This document shows positions 34,250 through 45,495 of a stretch of 64,000 bases of DNA, in pieces. Below the pieces are notes generated by a model. That model did no database searches. It was not told the origin of the DNA and saw only the letters and a list, made by a program, of their open reading frames with translations. Source of the DNA: Sanderia malayensis (lineage: Eukaryota; Cnidaria; Scyphozoa; Semaeostomeae; Pelagiidae); NCBI GenBank assembly GCA_013076295.1, contig RQOL01000906.1, positions 6,514,297 to 6,578,296 of the forward strand, written 5' to 3'. Each line of letters opens with the position of its first letter. Positions within the stretch are counted from its first letter, which is position 1. A program made the translations under genes and the position numbers.

Positions 34250-37200
34250 TTAACAGTACTTGCAACTCTTCTTGCAAACCCTTTTCACATAGTCATTTGT
34301 CACGCAGAAATTTCCTGATGTTTGGCTAACCCAAATTGGACACTGTTTATTTTCATCCTTGCAGCTAGAGACAGTTCCCTCTCCTAAAAGCATAAATTTC
34401 AACGTTTATATTTAAATTAAGTCGTGGTATGATATGTAATATGATTATAGAGTAATTATATTACATACCATAGCATGTATATACTTTGCTATTCGTTAAA
34501 TTCTTGAATGTTCCGTAAAACATTTGGCTAAATTTAGCAATTTGGCTCAAGTCCTAAATGTAGTTAGACTTCGAATAAATTGACCTAATCATCGAAGTAT
34601 TTATTTATCCCTAACTTACGAAATTCTTTGCAGCTTTTGCAACAGTACTTCAGCATGTATCTTGGGCTTCTATCGCATTCACCCCTCTGGGCACTGCTGG
34701 TGCAACCATTCGACATGTCAATACAACCTGGTCAGGGAAGCAATTGAAATGAAGGATGAAGCAATAGTTTTTATTTATGTCACATGTAGCTAAGCCTCTC
34801 TGCTTACAATTATACATTACTGGGCCAAGACTAGATTGGATGTATTACCTTTTAGTGCTGGCACTTTGACGTTTTCATATCCTTTACAGCGGTAGACCTT
34901 GTTTAGCTGTCGGACATCTGTCTGACTGAAACCATCTCTCTGTCCAACGATCTTGTAGGGATCACTAACTACTTCGATTGTCATTTTACCATTCTTGCTG
35001 AAATACCAGTTACCATAGTGCATTATGCTGTCGTAGTCGTAACCGTCGCCATAATAATCAGCTTCGCCATGAGTATACTTTTTGAAATTGTAGTTCACTA
35101 AATAACAAAAAATACTGTAATGTAGCAAGCTGTCCTTGCCATTTTCTCATTAAGTTAATTGGTACATTAGAGGCTCTTTAACAGCAAGCAATACCAATCA
35201 TCCAATCTCCCCCCCCCCCTTGACAATATATATGTTGATAGCTCAAGATATGGCATATGCATGCTAGAGAGTAATGTGTTCAAAAGGCCTCGTGTTCAAA
35301 CTTTGAATCTCGTGAGTTCATTATCAAAATGTTGCCATGCACATTAAAATTCTGAGCCTCGATGCTAATTTTTATGACTGAAAATTCAAATATATCCAAA
35401 ATTAATTATATTTTAAATATACACACTATCGTTTGAGATGTTGCCCCAGTACACTCGAATGTAATTGTCTCTGTCCAGTCTCGATTGCTCATGCCAGAAC
35501 CCAGATGCATGCATCATTTCGTGCATGACAATTCCCTTTTCTTGACATCCTTGTCCAATGGAAATATTCTGTGCACCTCCTACCATGCCAATGCTCGAAT
35601 AGCATCTAGAACATGATCAATTACTTGATACTCAATAACGGGTCAAGCCCGAAACGTTGTTTCAAACTTTAAAAGTGACTGTTTTTTATCTTTAAATTGT
35701 TTATTTGCATATATACAGTCGCACACGCAACCTGGATATTTATATTCAATATAATGAAACTCGATAAAACGGAGGATAATATTGAAGCTGGATACATATC
35801 ATATAAAACAAATGTGGCTACGTACCCATCTCCGATAATGAATCTGACGTAGTTTCTTTCGAATGTTCTCGGCACGAATCTAATGCAACTGTATTTGTTG
35901 TATTCTGCAATTGCTTGACGAACAACCTGTTTTCTTGAGTCCTCTAAAGAAATATTTAGAATTATTTCATATGCAAAGCCAAATCGTCCAGTACTTTTGA
36001 TCCCGCTGATCATAAACTGTGCATCTGAGTTATTTCAAAGTTTTGAATAATCATGAGCAAAACCTGAAGCATACATTTAGCGGGCAATCGAATTTTGATG
36101 AGAGAGATTTTATGAGCTAATGAATATGGCACGCCATACATGACAAAAGTGGTTCAAAGTCATATGGTGAAGGTCGAGGTGAATACATCCTGGTCTGAGA
36201 TGCATAATCGATGACTGAAAGGTATCGAGTTGGGGTTGAAATCTACCAACTACCAAATGAAAATTGCTTTTTTCTATTGAAAATAAATGACTGATGTGTG
36301 AAATAATTCCATCTTGGGTTGGAATTCACCAAGGATGCATTGAAATGCATCAGGCTTAGGTTCAATTTCATCGATTGAAACTTATCCATTGCTATATATT
36401 GAAATCCATCGAGCATAGGTTGAGAATTCATCGATTGAAATACATCGATTGAAATTCATCGATTGAAATACATTGATTGAAATACATCGATTGAAATTCA
36501 TCGATTGAAAATTTGGCGCCATTCTCCTAGTGTGCATTAGGTTTTTACAGAGTTCAGAAAATGGTGGAAAACACGAGGACCACAATAATGGAGTTAGCAG
36601 CTCGAGTAGGGGAGTTGTCAAGTGCGATAGCCCAGTGTGAACAGAGTGATGGAATCTCCAGTGGAAGAGAGAGAAGTCAAGCAAGTGGCAACAGCACTAA
36701 CGTTGAACAAGAAATATCGCATTTATTTAGGCCAAGAAATGGGATGCCAACTACAGATGAGAGAAGTAGGTCTACATTCATCAGACCGTCACCAAGGCCA
36801 AGTGGCAATGCCATTAATCCACTTTCATCGCCAGCTTTGTCTGATCAAGCTATGGCACCAATTTACGCAGTAAGAAGAAACTTTGGAGGCAGATCTTTAC
36901 CCCGAAGGAAGCAAAGATCAACACCAAAACGACCGGTGGTGCAGGGCCGTTCCTTCGCAATATAGTTTTACTATCTGGACCAAACGATGATCTCGTTCCA
37001 AGACAGAGCACCAAGTTGTGGCTTACTGAGCACGGACATGTGATGTCTGGCATTGAGCTACAAAAACAATGGATCAGTGAACAGGTTGTTGACTGCCTCA
37101 GAAATGCATTTGATGACAAGCTTACAGGTCTGACAACAATAGAAATTTTAATGTCTGTCCACACGAAGCTATTACCACCCACAATAGCCCCTGGACAAAG

Positions 37201-40072
37201 CTTGAATGGGATGATGGTATTCAGAATTTTCAAAGAGAAGCCAATATATGTTCGCCCTTCCGATATAATTTATTGGAATCCTCCAAAAAGAGAAGGAAAT
37301 TTGAGGCATGTGATACTGATTCTGAGGATGTTGATGAACCTGAACTTCCACCTGCTTTTGATGTCGGTCAAGCTCATTTCAGCCCTTCTGACAGTCAAGA
37401 TTTCTTTCCAGGCTCTTCTCAAGTTACTGGTAACTCCCAGGGGTGTGCAGAAGGCATAGCTTCTGGTACAGCAGATGCAAACCATTCAGCTCAAACTGAT
37501 TTCACCAGTATCTCAAGAAATGGATGGATGGAAACTTCTGTTAAAACAACAGTTGGGAGCACAATCCAAGCAAGCTCTGTCATTGACTTGACAGAAGAGT
37601 ATAATGCTCTGCTTAACATTAGTTTTTCTGATGATGAAGATGAGAGAGAACATCTCATTTTAAACAACAACAATTCCCCAGCATCAAGTAGTGAAGAAAC
37701 TATCGAAAATTTGCTTTTCCAGTTAACATCAGCACTAAGCAATGAACAGATTTCCAAGTTCAATGTGAGCAGAAATCACATTTGGGAGTCTGCAAGGAGA
37801 GGCTTTGGAAAGAAGTCATTTTCAGCAAACCATAAAGTATCTGTCAAGTTCACAGATGATGATGGCCTTTCTGAAGGAGCTGTGGACCTTGGTGGTCCCA
37901 CACGGGAGTTCTTTAATCTGTTGTTGAATGAACTCCAAAAAGGCAGCCTTTTTGAAGGCAAATGCATCAGTAGCCAAAATATCACATGTTACACCACCAG
38001 CCTCAACAATGGTTACTACAGATCAGCTGGCAAAATTATGGCCATGTCCATTGTTCATGGTGGCCCAGCACCTGGGTTCTTCTCCCCAGTTCTTTTTAAT
38101 GCTTTGGCATATGGCCCAGAAAACATCAGTGTTGGCCTTGATGATGTAGCAGACCAAAAAATGTATGGTGATCTTGTTGCCCTAAAAGATAGCGAGAATA
38201 AAGAGTCAATTGAGCAATGCCTAGATAACCTTGAAACCATCACTAATTTGGCTGGTATAAATACAATAGTGAGAAAAGCAGATGACAAGTTGCGGGTCAT
38301 AAATGATGTTGCCAAGTGGTATGTTTTGGGAAAAACGAGACCTGCCTTTGAAGAATTGAAGAATGGCCTTTCAATGCTAGGCATCATGGATGCCCTTCAG
38401 AAGAATCCAGATGCCTTCAGAAGCATATTTTGTTACAAAGAGGCAACTTTATCATCTGAATCATTTGAACAGTTGTTTCAAACAAAGAGAAGTGAAGCTG
38501 GTTCAAATTATTTTATTGCTGAAAGCAGGATTGTCATGTATTGGCGAGACTCTTCTTCGGATTGCTGTTCGGCGTCTGATTGCTCTTCCTATAGCATCCA
38601 CTAAGGACAGCCTTTCACGAACTCTCTTCCGTGGAACAAATATTCCTCTGCCAAGAAGGCTTCCCTTTATCAAACTCTCTCCGGCAAATGGAGTTAATCT
38701 GAGAATTTCCGATACATGATAATCCAAATCTTCATCAGAAATATCTGAAAAATTTTCGAGCATGTTAAATTCAGCCCTTCGTCTCAGCAAGGTGCGCTCA
38801 TTAATGCCAAGGCTTGACGCTATTTTCCTCCAGCTCATACCTGTTTCTCTCAGGCATTCGATTTGCTGCCTGGTAATAACATACCTTGGCCGACCACCGG
38901 TCGATACTTGTTCTGTCTGTGTCTCCATTGCAGTAGAATTCCCATGCTGTTCCGTGTTATGGGCATTAAGGTCGTAAAGCAAAGTGCATAAACCATTAAT
39001 GAGTCCCTCCATCATATCCTTTACTGCGTAATAGCCATGCACATTTGTGATTGCAAGGGAGATGCCCATAAAAATACGAATCGCATCTTCAAGTTTGCGG
39101 ACAGAATACTTTAAAGAAAAATCACTTGACGAACTATTTTCATTTATAAAAGTAACCAAGTTGTCTACTGAAAGGAAGAAAAGTCTAAAAACTGGCCTAA
39201 ATCATGTGACAATGGCTCCATGACACTATTCAACATTCAATCGGTGAATTTCAATCGGTGAATTTCAATCGATGAATTTCAATCGATGTATTTCAATCGA
39301 TGTATTTCAATCGATGAATTTCAATCGATGTATTTCAATCGATGAATTCTCAACCTATGCTCGATGGATTTCAATATATAGCAATGTATAAGTTTCAATC
39401 GATGAAATTGAACCTAAGCCTGATGCATTTCAATGCATCCTTGGTGAATTCCAACCCAAGATGGAATTATTTCACACATCAGTCATTTATTTTCAATAGA
39501 ATATTTATATAGAATATTTTTTATTTTTTATTTACCTCGACCTTCACCATATGACTTTGAACCACTTTTGTCATGTATGGCGTGCCATAAATGAAATACA
39601 GAATTGTCTGTGGTCAGCATTCACAAGAGCAATTATATTTTGATAGTATTGAGAAATTCTTGGGTCAACGAGAATCAGTCAATGAATGAAAATAAGTTGT
39701 TCTGTGGCATAAAATACAGAAAATGCTCCTCTAGAAGATTCATTATTGTTCATACCAAAGTTTGAATCAAAGATATATGGCACTCTTCCGTTGGTCCACT
39801 TTTTTGTGTCTGATTTGACGGCGTCAAAAGTGTTTTGCCCTTCAACAACTTTCAATGTGTTTGGATCCAATATTATATCACCTTCGAAAAGTTCTACGAA
39901 GAAAGGCACAGAATGAAATATTCTTGTACGTCTTTTTATGAGCATTCATTTAGCTGCCTTTACTCAATGGTATCACAACTTGTTGAAGAAAGGTCGTTGG
40001 TTAAAATTGCTTCTTACCTGCATGGCAAACAGCTGTGCCGATGGCAATGAAAAGGGCCAAGATAACCTTCAT
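34250..40072 (-). CDS. Secreted astacin metalloprotease with two ShKT domains, seven exons
   Basis: Exons, 5' to 3' on the minus strand: 40072-40018, 39893-39756, 35943-35826, 35605-35427, 35097-34849, 34727-34620 and 34383-34250. All junctions are GT-AG and keep phase (1,1,2,1,1,1), giving 981 coding bases, 326 residues, no stops. Residues 1-18 are a signal peptide ([18 protein letters not shown]). The propeptide carries the FEGD aspartate switch at 21-24. The catalytic domain from about residue 50 has the zinc site [12 protein letters not shown] (H132, H136, H142; E133 is the base) and the Met-turn SIMHY (187-191, Y191 fifth ligand). Cysteines 84, 105, 124 and 234 fit the two astacin disulfides. 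Two ShKT modules follow (248-279 and 290-326), ending in Cys. In cnidarians such enzymes act in development, digestion or venom; the role here is unknown. Intron 2 holds a 3.5-kb transposon. Confidence 0.93.
36561..38604 (+). pseudogene. HECT-type E3 ubiquitin ligase-like gene, frameshifted and C-terminally truncated
   Basis: Three frames form one protein: 36561-36940, 36941-37262 and 37266-38560, with one-base shifts near 36940 (RPVV to [13 protein letters not shown]) and 37262 (SDIIYW to ESSKKRRKF). The N-terminal part is Ser/Arg-rich; the middle has [11 protein letters not shown] and an acidic linker with [10 protein letters not shown]. The HECT N-lobe starts near 37830: [21 protein letters not shown], then [27 protein letters not shown] and [12 protein letters not shown]. 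It resembles the G2E3-like HECT proteins widespread in fish and cnidarian genomes. The frame breaks after IVMYWRD at about 38552; the C-lobe with its catalytic cysteine is absent, so it cannot work as a HECT ligase. HECT enzymes pass ubiquitin through that cysteine to substrates. Confidence 0.8.
38503..39159 (-). pseudogene. Truncated HTH transposase-like gene of the same element
   Basis: A 218-residue frame convergent with the HECT gene and overlapping its end. Residues about 85-130 contain [19 protein letters not shown], then [20 protein letters not shown], a resolvase/Hin-like helix-turn-helix. Then come [32 protein letters not shown] and [20 protein letters not shown], the conserved region that in related proteins leads into an rve-type DDE catalytic core beginning near 'LWHIDGNHK'. 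That core is missing here: at about 38540 the reading passes into HECT sequence. A possible acceptor (TTCCTTTCAG) lies just upstream of the Met at about 39170, so a 5' exon may exist. The protein is probably the element's transposase, inactive in this copy. Confidence 0.65.
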
Positions 40073-42317
40073 CTTTAATGATGTGGAAACGATCTGGCAG
40101 AAAAAATAACAAATTCATTTGAGTTTCGGCATTATTGAAAAATAATAGAAAATTTTCTTGCATCAAGGTAAGAAAGAAGATTGATATTTGAATTAAAAAC
40201 GGATTTTAATTATGTTTATAAAATGAAGTTTTACCTTTCTTCAACATTCAATGTGTCTGTAAGCTGAAGTGAAAGCACACTGATGTGGCACAAAATTTCT
40301 TGATGCCATTTATATGTTTTTCTCCATAAAATTTGCCAACCATGGCAAATACAGCTTCACTGACATGCTTGCTTTTTCAGCGAAAAATTACAAGTGCATT
40401 TGCAACAATTTAAAATATTTGAAAAAGGCTTCTCAAAATTAACTTATAGTTTAGAATTGATTTGTTGGATCACCTGATGCCATTGATGCAGCATGTTTGC
40501 AAAATTCTGCAAAAGAATTGCACGAAATCAATTCAAGGAGAAAGGACTTTTGTTTACTATAAATACTTTAAATACTGACTAAAAGTGATTATTCTTTTAA
40601 AAGGCAATTTTCAAATTCATGCGCTTTGTGTCAACAGTCCTTTAACTTTGCGTTATTCTATTCAATTTAATAATTCAGCAATTACAAAATGCACGTATGA
40701 TTGTAGTGATGTTTACCCAAACTGTTACGCCAAATGAATGGCTCTTATGAGCTGGTCACGTCAGCTCGTTAAGCTGCCAACCAATTAACCTGCAGCACAA
40801 ATTAAAATTCAGACTTTCATTCATGATAGTTTTATTCTTTAAATTGCCAGAAACGTCTTAAATACTACATTAAAAGCATTAATGAAACTGAAAACGAAAA
40901 CATATTTTCAATAGAAATGAATGGAAGCAAAAGCATGATAGATGATATTTTAAAATTCATGAGTGAAAACAATTTTAACACAAGCCAAGTCGGTTCGTAG
41001 GGGGCGTGGCATGTATTTGCTGCCATTCATTTTCCAGTTGCCCCCAACAAAAAACTCCTACCTCCATTTAAACTGAAACTTGGTTTCAAGGCAGAGAGTG
41101 GGAAATTTGGCGAAGAAAAAAGAACATCTTCTATTACAATTATTGCGCGTGTTAGCGGTTTTGGAGAACTTATCTTCATTTTTTATTTTGTAAACAATTA
41201 AGACCACGACCACAAAATGCGTTTTATTACGTTTTTTTGCGTTTTCTTATGCTTTATTTCCCAAAACAACTTAAATCTCAAAACGACTCAGCCAGTGTCT
41301 GACTGGAAACATTTCTAACTCCATTATGAGCCTTTATGGAGTAAAAATATTATAATTCACTTGTTTGCAGGGGGTCAGCAAACTCAAGTTTTAATCCAAC
41401 TGTCAGAAGGGATTAAAATTGTCTCAAAATGATTAGAAGGCTCTCAGTAATAGATTTCTGCTGCTTGTGAGCCAAGTTTCTGTGCGAGTGAAAGTGTGCG
41501 AGCTTATCCTTTAAACCAATTGCGTCAGAGGGCTGAATTTTGTCTCAAAATTATCAGAGGGCCTTAATTAGTTTGTTTTGCCCATATTGGAGAGTAAATT
41601 AGAGGGTTCCTTTCTCTGTTCCAGAAATGCCAGTCTTCATAGTTTCAGTTCAGTTTCAGTTTCAGTTTTAAATTTAGAATTGCACAGCATACAAAATTAA
41701 TAAAATACAAACAGTACAAGGAATAACAAATTATAGCATACTACAATAAATAATAACCAGTGACAAATTATACAATAAAGACATGTAGATAAAACTTTGT
41801 ACGTAAATAAAATTTCATAGTTTGCCGAATACCATATTGATGAACAGATCCAAGCCAATGTAATATTCAAGAGTTAATTGCTAAAAAAGCATGCTTGCGC
41901 CACCAGAAAAGTCTATTTTCAGTTCATGAAGCTCTCGTAAAGTTGAAATAAAAATCATAATGCTCAATTAAGCGCAGCAATGGTCTCCAGTGTACGAATT
42001 AGAATATTTGGTATCATTTTCCTGTGTATTTGCCAGCGAAGTAATGTATTGATTGCCATTTTTTAGATTCGGCTGTCAATTATTTATGCCAAAGCCAGGA
42101 GAATCATCAGTTTCTATTCACGAAGCTCTTTCTAAAATACAATCCCAGAAATATGTTCATTTCAAAGCAATTTTAGATCGCAGTTAGGAAGTTTTTTTGT
42201 TGTGCATAAAATCCAGGCCATTATCCAGGTAAATAGTACTGCGCAGGAGTGACACGTCACGTGTTCCCATCTTCTATAGACTAGAACTTACAACTTATTT
42301 TTATGTGTGAATGAATA
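40073..42317. other. Astacin upstream region and non-coding spacer
   Basis: The first 200 bases upstream of the ATG should hold the astacin 5' UTR and promoter; I see no decisive core element. Farther right is AT-rich sequence. At 41640-41665 there is a TTTCAG microsatellite followed by a minus-strand stretch (to about 42070) in which broken reading such as IEHYDFYFNFTRAS suggests a worn LINE 3' end. No intact gene. Confidence 0.35.
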
Positions 42318-42383
42318 GCCGATGGTAGGGCGTCGGCGTTGCAGGCCGAAGATCGTGGGCTCGAGTCCCACCCAGTCATCGGC
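42318..42383 (+). other. tRNA-like fold, probably the head of a tRNA-derived SINE
   Basis: GCCGATG (42318-42324) pairs perfectly with CATCGGC (42377-42383). TCGGC-GTTGCAG-GCCGA forms an anticodon-like arm (TGC in the middle) and GTGGG-CTCGAGT-CCCAC a T-like arm with a B-box-like sequence. The D arm is only 8 nt and five extra bases precede the 3' acceptor strand, so it is not a normal tRNA. A body of about 40 bases follows before a hAT-like end, so a SINE fragment is the best reading. Confidence 0.5.
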
Positions 42384-42431
42384 CGGGTCAATATACTTTT
42401 GTGGCAGTACAGCATGTTGGACAGCCGGGGG

Positions 42432-43510
42432 CAGTGGCGTAGATACAGGGGGCATGGGGGCGACCGCCCCCCCCACCAGAGCTTCCGAGCAATTTTGTCG
42501 GAAAATTTAAGATTTTGTCGGAAGGTTTTCAAAAATGATAAAGGACAGTTTGAAAACATTTTCAAATTGCTAGAAATAGCCATGACTCTTCCCACGACGA
42601 ACTAGCTTTCAGCTGCTTAAAGAGAGTCAAGACATATCTCCGAAGTACCATGAATGGAGAGCGTCTTTCAAACTTGGCGTGGATCAGTGGCGGCGCCAGG
42701 GAGGGGGGAATGGGGGGGACTAATCCACCCCATTTGTTCAGAAAGATGGTCTCTCATACTCATGCAAATCCGATGAGAAAATTGGGGGGTGGGTAGGCCT
42801 ACGTTCTGTGAATTGTGTCGCAAGATTATTTCAATGTAAAACACAAAAGGGTTATTTCAATGTATGCAGAAAGAGAAGTCAAAGGATCCTAAGCCATTTT
42901 GAGACCTCAGAAATGACAAAATCCCGAGAGCTTCAGGGGGCTTCGCCCCCTGGACCCCTACCAGGGCACTGCCCTGGACCCACTGGGGGGCTTACAGCGC
43001 CCCAGGCCCGGCCATTGCGTGGGTGCCTTCGGCACGTCATGTTTCCCTACAACAGCGAGACACAATTTTTAAAAACGTCTTGCCCGCCCCCGGAAGTCCC
43101 CCCCCCCCACTTTTTTAGAGCTGGCGCCGCCACTGGCGTGGATCTCCATCAATTGCGAAGCAGTGGCAAACTTGCCATTAAGAAAGATGCAAGAACCCTT
43201 TCTTGAAGCAAAAACAAGAAAACTTGTCAATTGAGCTATTCATCAATTTGTTTTCGATGTTCTATTTTGGTTTTTGTTCTGTTGTAACCTTTTAAAAATT
43301 ATAATCACCAAAACATTTCATTTCCCGATTCGTGTTTTTCTCAACTAACTGTCATCTTTCATGTTTATACTCAGTGTATATTCAGAAACGTCTTATCAAG
43401 GAATTTCCTAAATTCGGGCGTGCCCTTATGGTCACGCCCAAAAGACACACCTTTTTGTCGGAAAATTTTGGTCTTTGTCCCCCCGCTAAATATTTTTATC
43501 TACGCCACTG
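42432..43510. mobile_element. DNA element with CAGTGGCGTAGATA ends, disrupting the BEL copy
   Basis: CAGTGGCGTAGATA at 42432 and TATCTACGCCACTG at 43510 are a 14-bp inverted pair. The body has GTCGGAAAATTTAAG-type repeats at both sides. A nested hAT-like element occupies 42685-43135. The 8 bp outside its two ends do not match (GCCGGGGG versus GCGATAGA), so one flank has been rearranged. In the right palindrome arm the same junction into BEL pol is at 47772. Confidence 0.65.
42685..43135. mobile_element. hAT MITE with 8-bp target duplication
   Basis: CAGTGGCGGCGCCAG at 42685 and its inverse CTGGCGCCGCCACTG ending at 43135 are flanked by GCGTGGAT on both sides (42677-42684, 43136-43143). The 8-bp duplication and CAGTGG ends are diagnostic of hAT. 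The interior is GC-rich with a GGGGGCTTCGCCCCCTGGAC palindrome and no ORF. It is nested in the CAGTGGCGTAGATA element. Confidence 0.88.
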
Positions 43511-43566
43511 GCGATAGACACGATTTCACCTTGTCTCGGTACGCGAAGTGACGATTTTGATGATAC

Positions 43567-43658
43567 AGTGGGCCCTACTGTAAAAAATTAACTAACACAT
43601 TGTTAATTATTGTAGATTACCCACTTTAAATATATTCTATTATTATTATTATTATTAC
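43567..43658 (-). mobile_element. Small LINE/SINE tail insertion present only in the left palindrome arm
   Basis: The partner arm reads straight through this site (CGTGTATCATCAAAATCG). Here 92 bp starting at AGTGGGCCCTACTG and ending in an ATT repeat are inserted, with TAC on both sides. The ATT tail suggests a severely truncated non-LTR retrotransposon with its tail on the plus-strand right side. Confidence 0.65.
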
Positions 43659-45488
43659 ACGCGAGGCACGTTCACGAAGTGACGTAAGATATTCCGTTTT
43701 CCATTGATTAAAAAACTGCGATAATAAGAACTGTAAATGTCTTGAACGTTTTACTAATGTTTTATGATTCGAAGCACTATTTTGTTCTGAATTTGCGGGT
43801 TTATTCAGTAGTCGACGTCCAACTATTAAACACGAAGGCGTAAGCGGAGGCTGTGATATATCGTTATATACAAAGGTAAGCGGTCTTGAGTTCAAAATTC
43901 CTTCAGTTTCTATTAGAACTGTTTCTAATTCTTCATAGGATAATTTAGCGTTTCCAAGAGTTTTACGCAAGCATCGTTTTGTGAGTTTTACCAAAGATTC
44001 AAACACGCCGCCCCACCAACTTGCAGTAGGGACATTAAACTTCCATTCAATGTATCTAGATTTTACATTGTTTTGCACCTTGCGATCAATGAATGTTGAG
44101 CCGTTATCAGATATTACGAAGGCGGGGATGCCGCGGCGACCGATAAATCGTTGAAGTGCTCGAATAAACTTGTCAGCTTGAAGATCAGGTACTAATTCGA
44201 GATGAATGGCTCTGGTATTTGTGCAAGTAAACAAGGCGATGTAACTTTTGAATGTTTCATTTGTTGATGAGTATATATTTTTGACAAATAAAGGTCCAGC
44301 AAAATCTATTCCTATCTGTGAAAAGGCATTTTCACCTGATACGCGAAATGAAGGCAATGGCGGTGCCGTAGGCGTTTCGAAAGGTTTACCCATTATTTTA
44401 CGACACGTAACACATTCTGACAGGATTGATTTTATGACCTGTCTTCCTTTTATGATCCAATATCGTGATCTTAGTTCTGTTAAAGTCTCCTTTAGACCGT
44501 TGTGTTTTACGTTTGCATGGCATTTCTTCACGATTAATTTTGTTATGTGATGATCTCTGGGAAGTAGAATAGGGAATTTGGTTTCATAAGGCAGTGAAGC
44601 ATTGTCGATTCGACCTCCAACCCGTATGATATTTTGAGAATCGCGAATGATGTGAAGATTTTCCTTTGACTTATTAAAACTTTTGTTGTTGATAAAGGAG
44701 GTCTGTAATTCTTTGTACCAAATAACCTGTGCCTTTGTATATAATTCTGCCGGTATTATGTCTTTTTTCATAAGTACTTCAATAAATTGTAAGACCAATG
44801 CAGTGACACGAAACAGTCTGTCAATACTGCTAAAATCTTGACAAGCCATAACCTTGCTTACAGCGAAATGCGTTATATTGCTATTCACAAGAGTGGATTG
44901 AGGTTTTTCAATTACTTCTTCAATTATCGAAGTCGAAAATAGATCGACTTTGGGCCAACATTCGAAATCCAATTTTAAGAATGGGGCGCCATCCCACCAG
45001 AGTTGATTTGTTTGAAGTTTTGCGACAGTAGATCCTCTGGAAACTACATCAGCAGGATTATCAGATGTAGGGCAATATCCCCAGGTAGCATTTGGCGTCA
45101 TTGCTCTTATTTGTATTACACGATTTCTTACAAACTGTTGCTTCAAAACTTTGTTTTCGTTCAATATCCAATGCAAAGTAACTTGTGAATCCGACCAACA
45201 ATATATTCTACGAATAGTAAGCTTGTGTTTCAAAACTATGATTACGGTGTTAATTAACTCTGCGAGTGTCAGTGCTCCCATAAGTTCCAAGCGAGGTATG
45301 GTGGTGCCCTTTATCGGTGCAATGCATGTTTTCGAAGTTATCAACTTTACTGAAACTGTAGAAAACGTTTCTATTCTTAAATATACTGCTGCTCCATAAG
45401 CAACCTGACTCGCGTCTGAGAAGCCGTGTAACTGAATTGATTTAACTGTATCGTATTTTATGTCTCCAAAGACAGATCTTTCTACCAC
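43626..45488 (-). pseudogene. pol: BEL/Pao pol fragment: RNase H and integrase
   Basis: A 620-codon open frame whose start (45488) is simply where the central MITE cuts the polyprotein. The first 170 residues are the Pao-type RNase H region (LHGFSDASQVAYGAAVYLR, TTIPRLELMGALTLAELI, CWSDSQVTLHWI, NPADVVSRG). Then comes the H2C2 zinc module (KCHANVKHNGLKETL, CVTCRK) and an integrase core with D in IGIDFAGP, D in VISDNGSTF and E in WWGGVFESL. RT, protease and gag are missing. The C-terminus runs into the 92-bp insertion, giving an artificial isoleucine tail. The catalytic residues are present, so decay is structural rather than by point mutation. Confidence 0.9.
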
Positions 45489-45495
45489 GATATTA

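Larger units (their letters stand above)
36125..39589. mobile_element. 3,465-bp TIR transposon carrying HECT-like and transposase-like genes
   Basis: The ends TATGGCACGCCATACATGAC (36125) and the inverted copy closing at 39589 are flanked by AATGAA on both sides (36119-36124, 39590-39595), a 6-bp target duplication. The outer 55-bp repeat runs through TCATATGGTGAAGGTCGAGG. After a non-matching gap, an inner inverted repeat of about 290 bp follows (left about 36270-36515, right about 39235-39505), itself built partly of 14-bp ATCGATTGAAATTC-type tandem units. Two convergent broken genes occupy the middle. TIR style and 6-bp duplication are compatible with the IS3EU group as I remember it, not verified. 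It sits in intron 2 of the astacin gene and leaves its splice sites untouched. Confidence 0.88.
42685..45495 (+). repeat. Left arm of the BEL/Pao palindrome (partner 45879-48568)
   Basis: The whole stretch from the hAT terminus to the central MITE is repeated in reverse complement at 45879-48568 with roughly 1-2% substitutions in the coding part. Differences include a 92-bp insertion only here (43567-43658) and a short indel in the hAT body. The two arms meet the MITE with exactly mirrored flanks (…CGATATTA / TAATATCG…). Confidence 0.93.
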
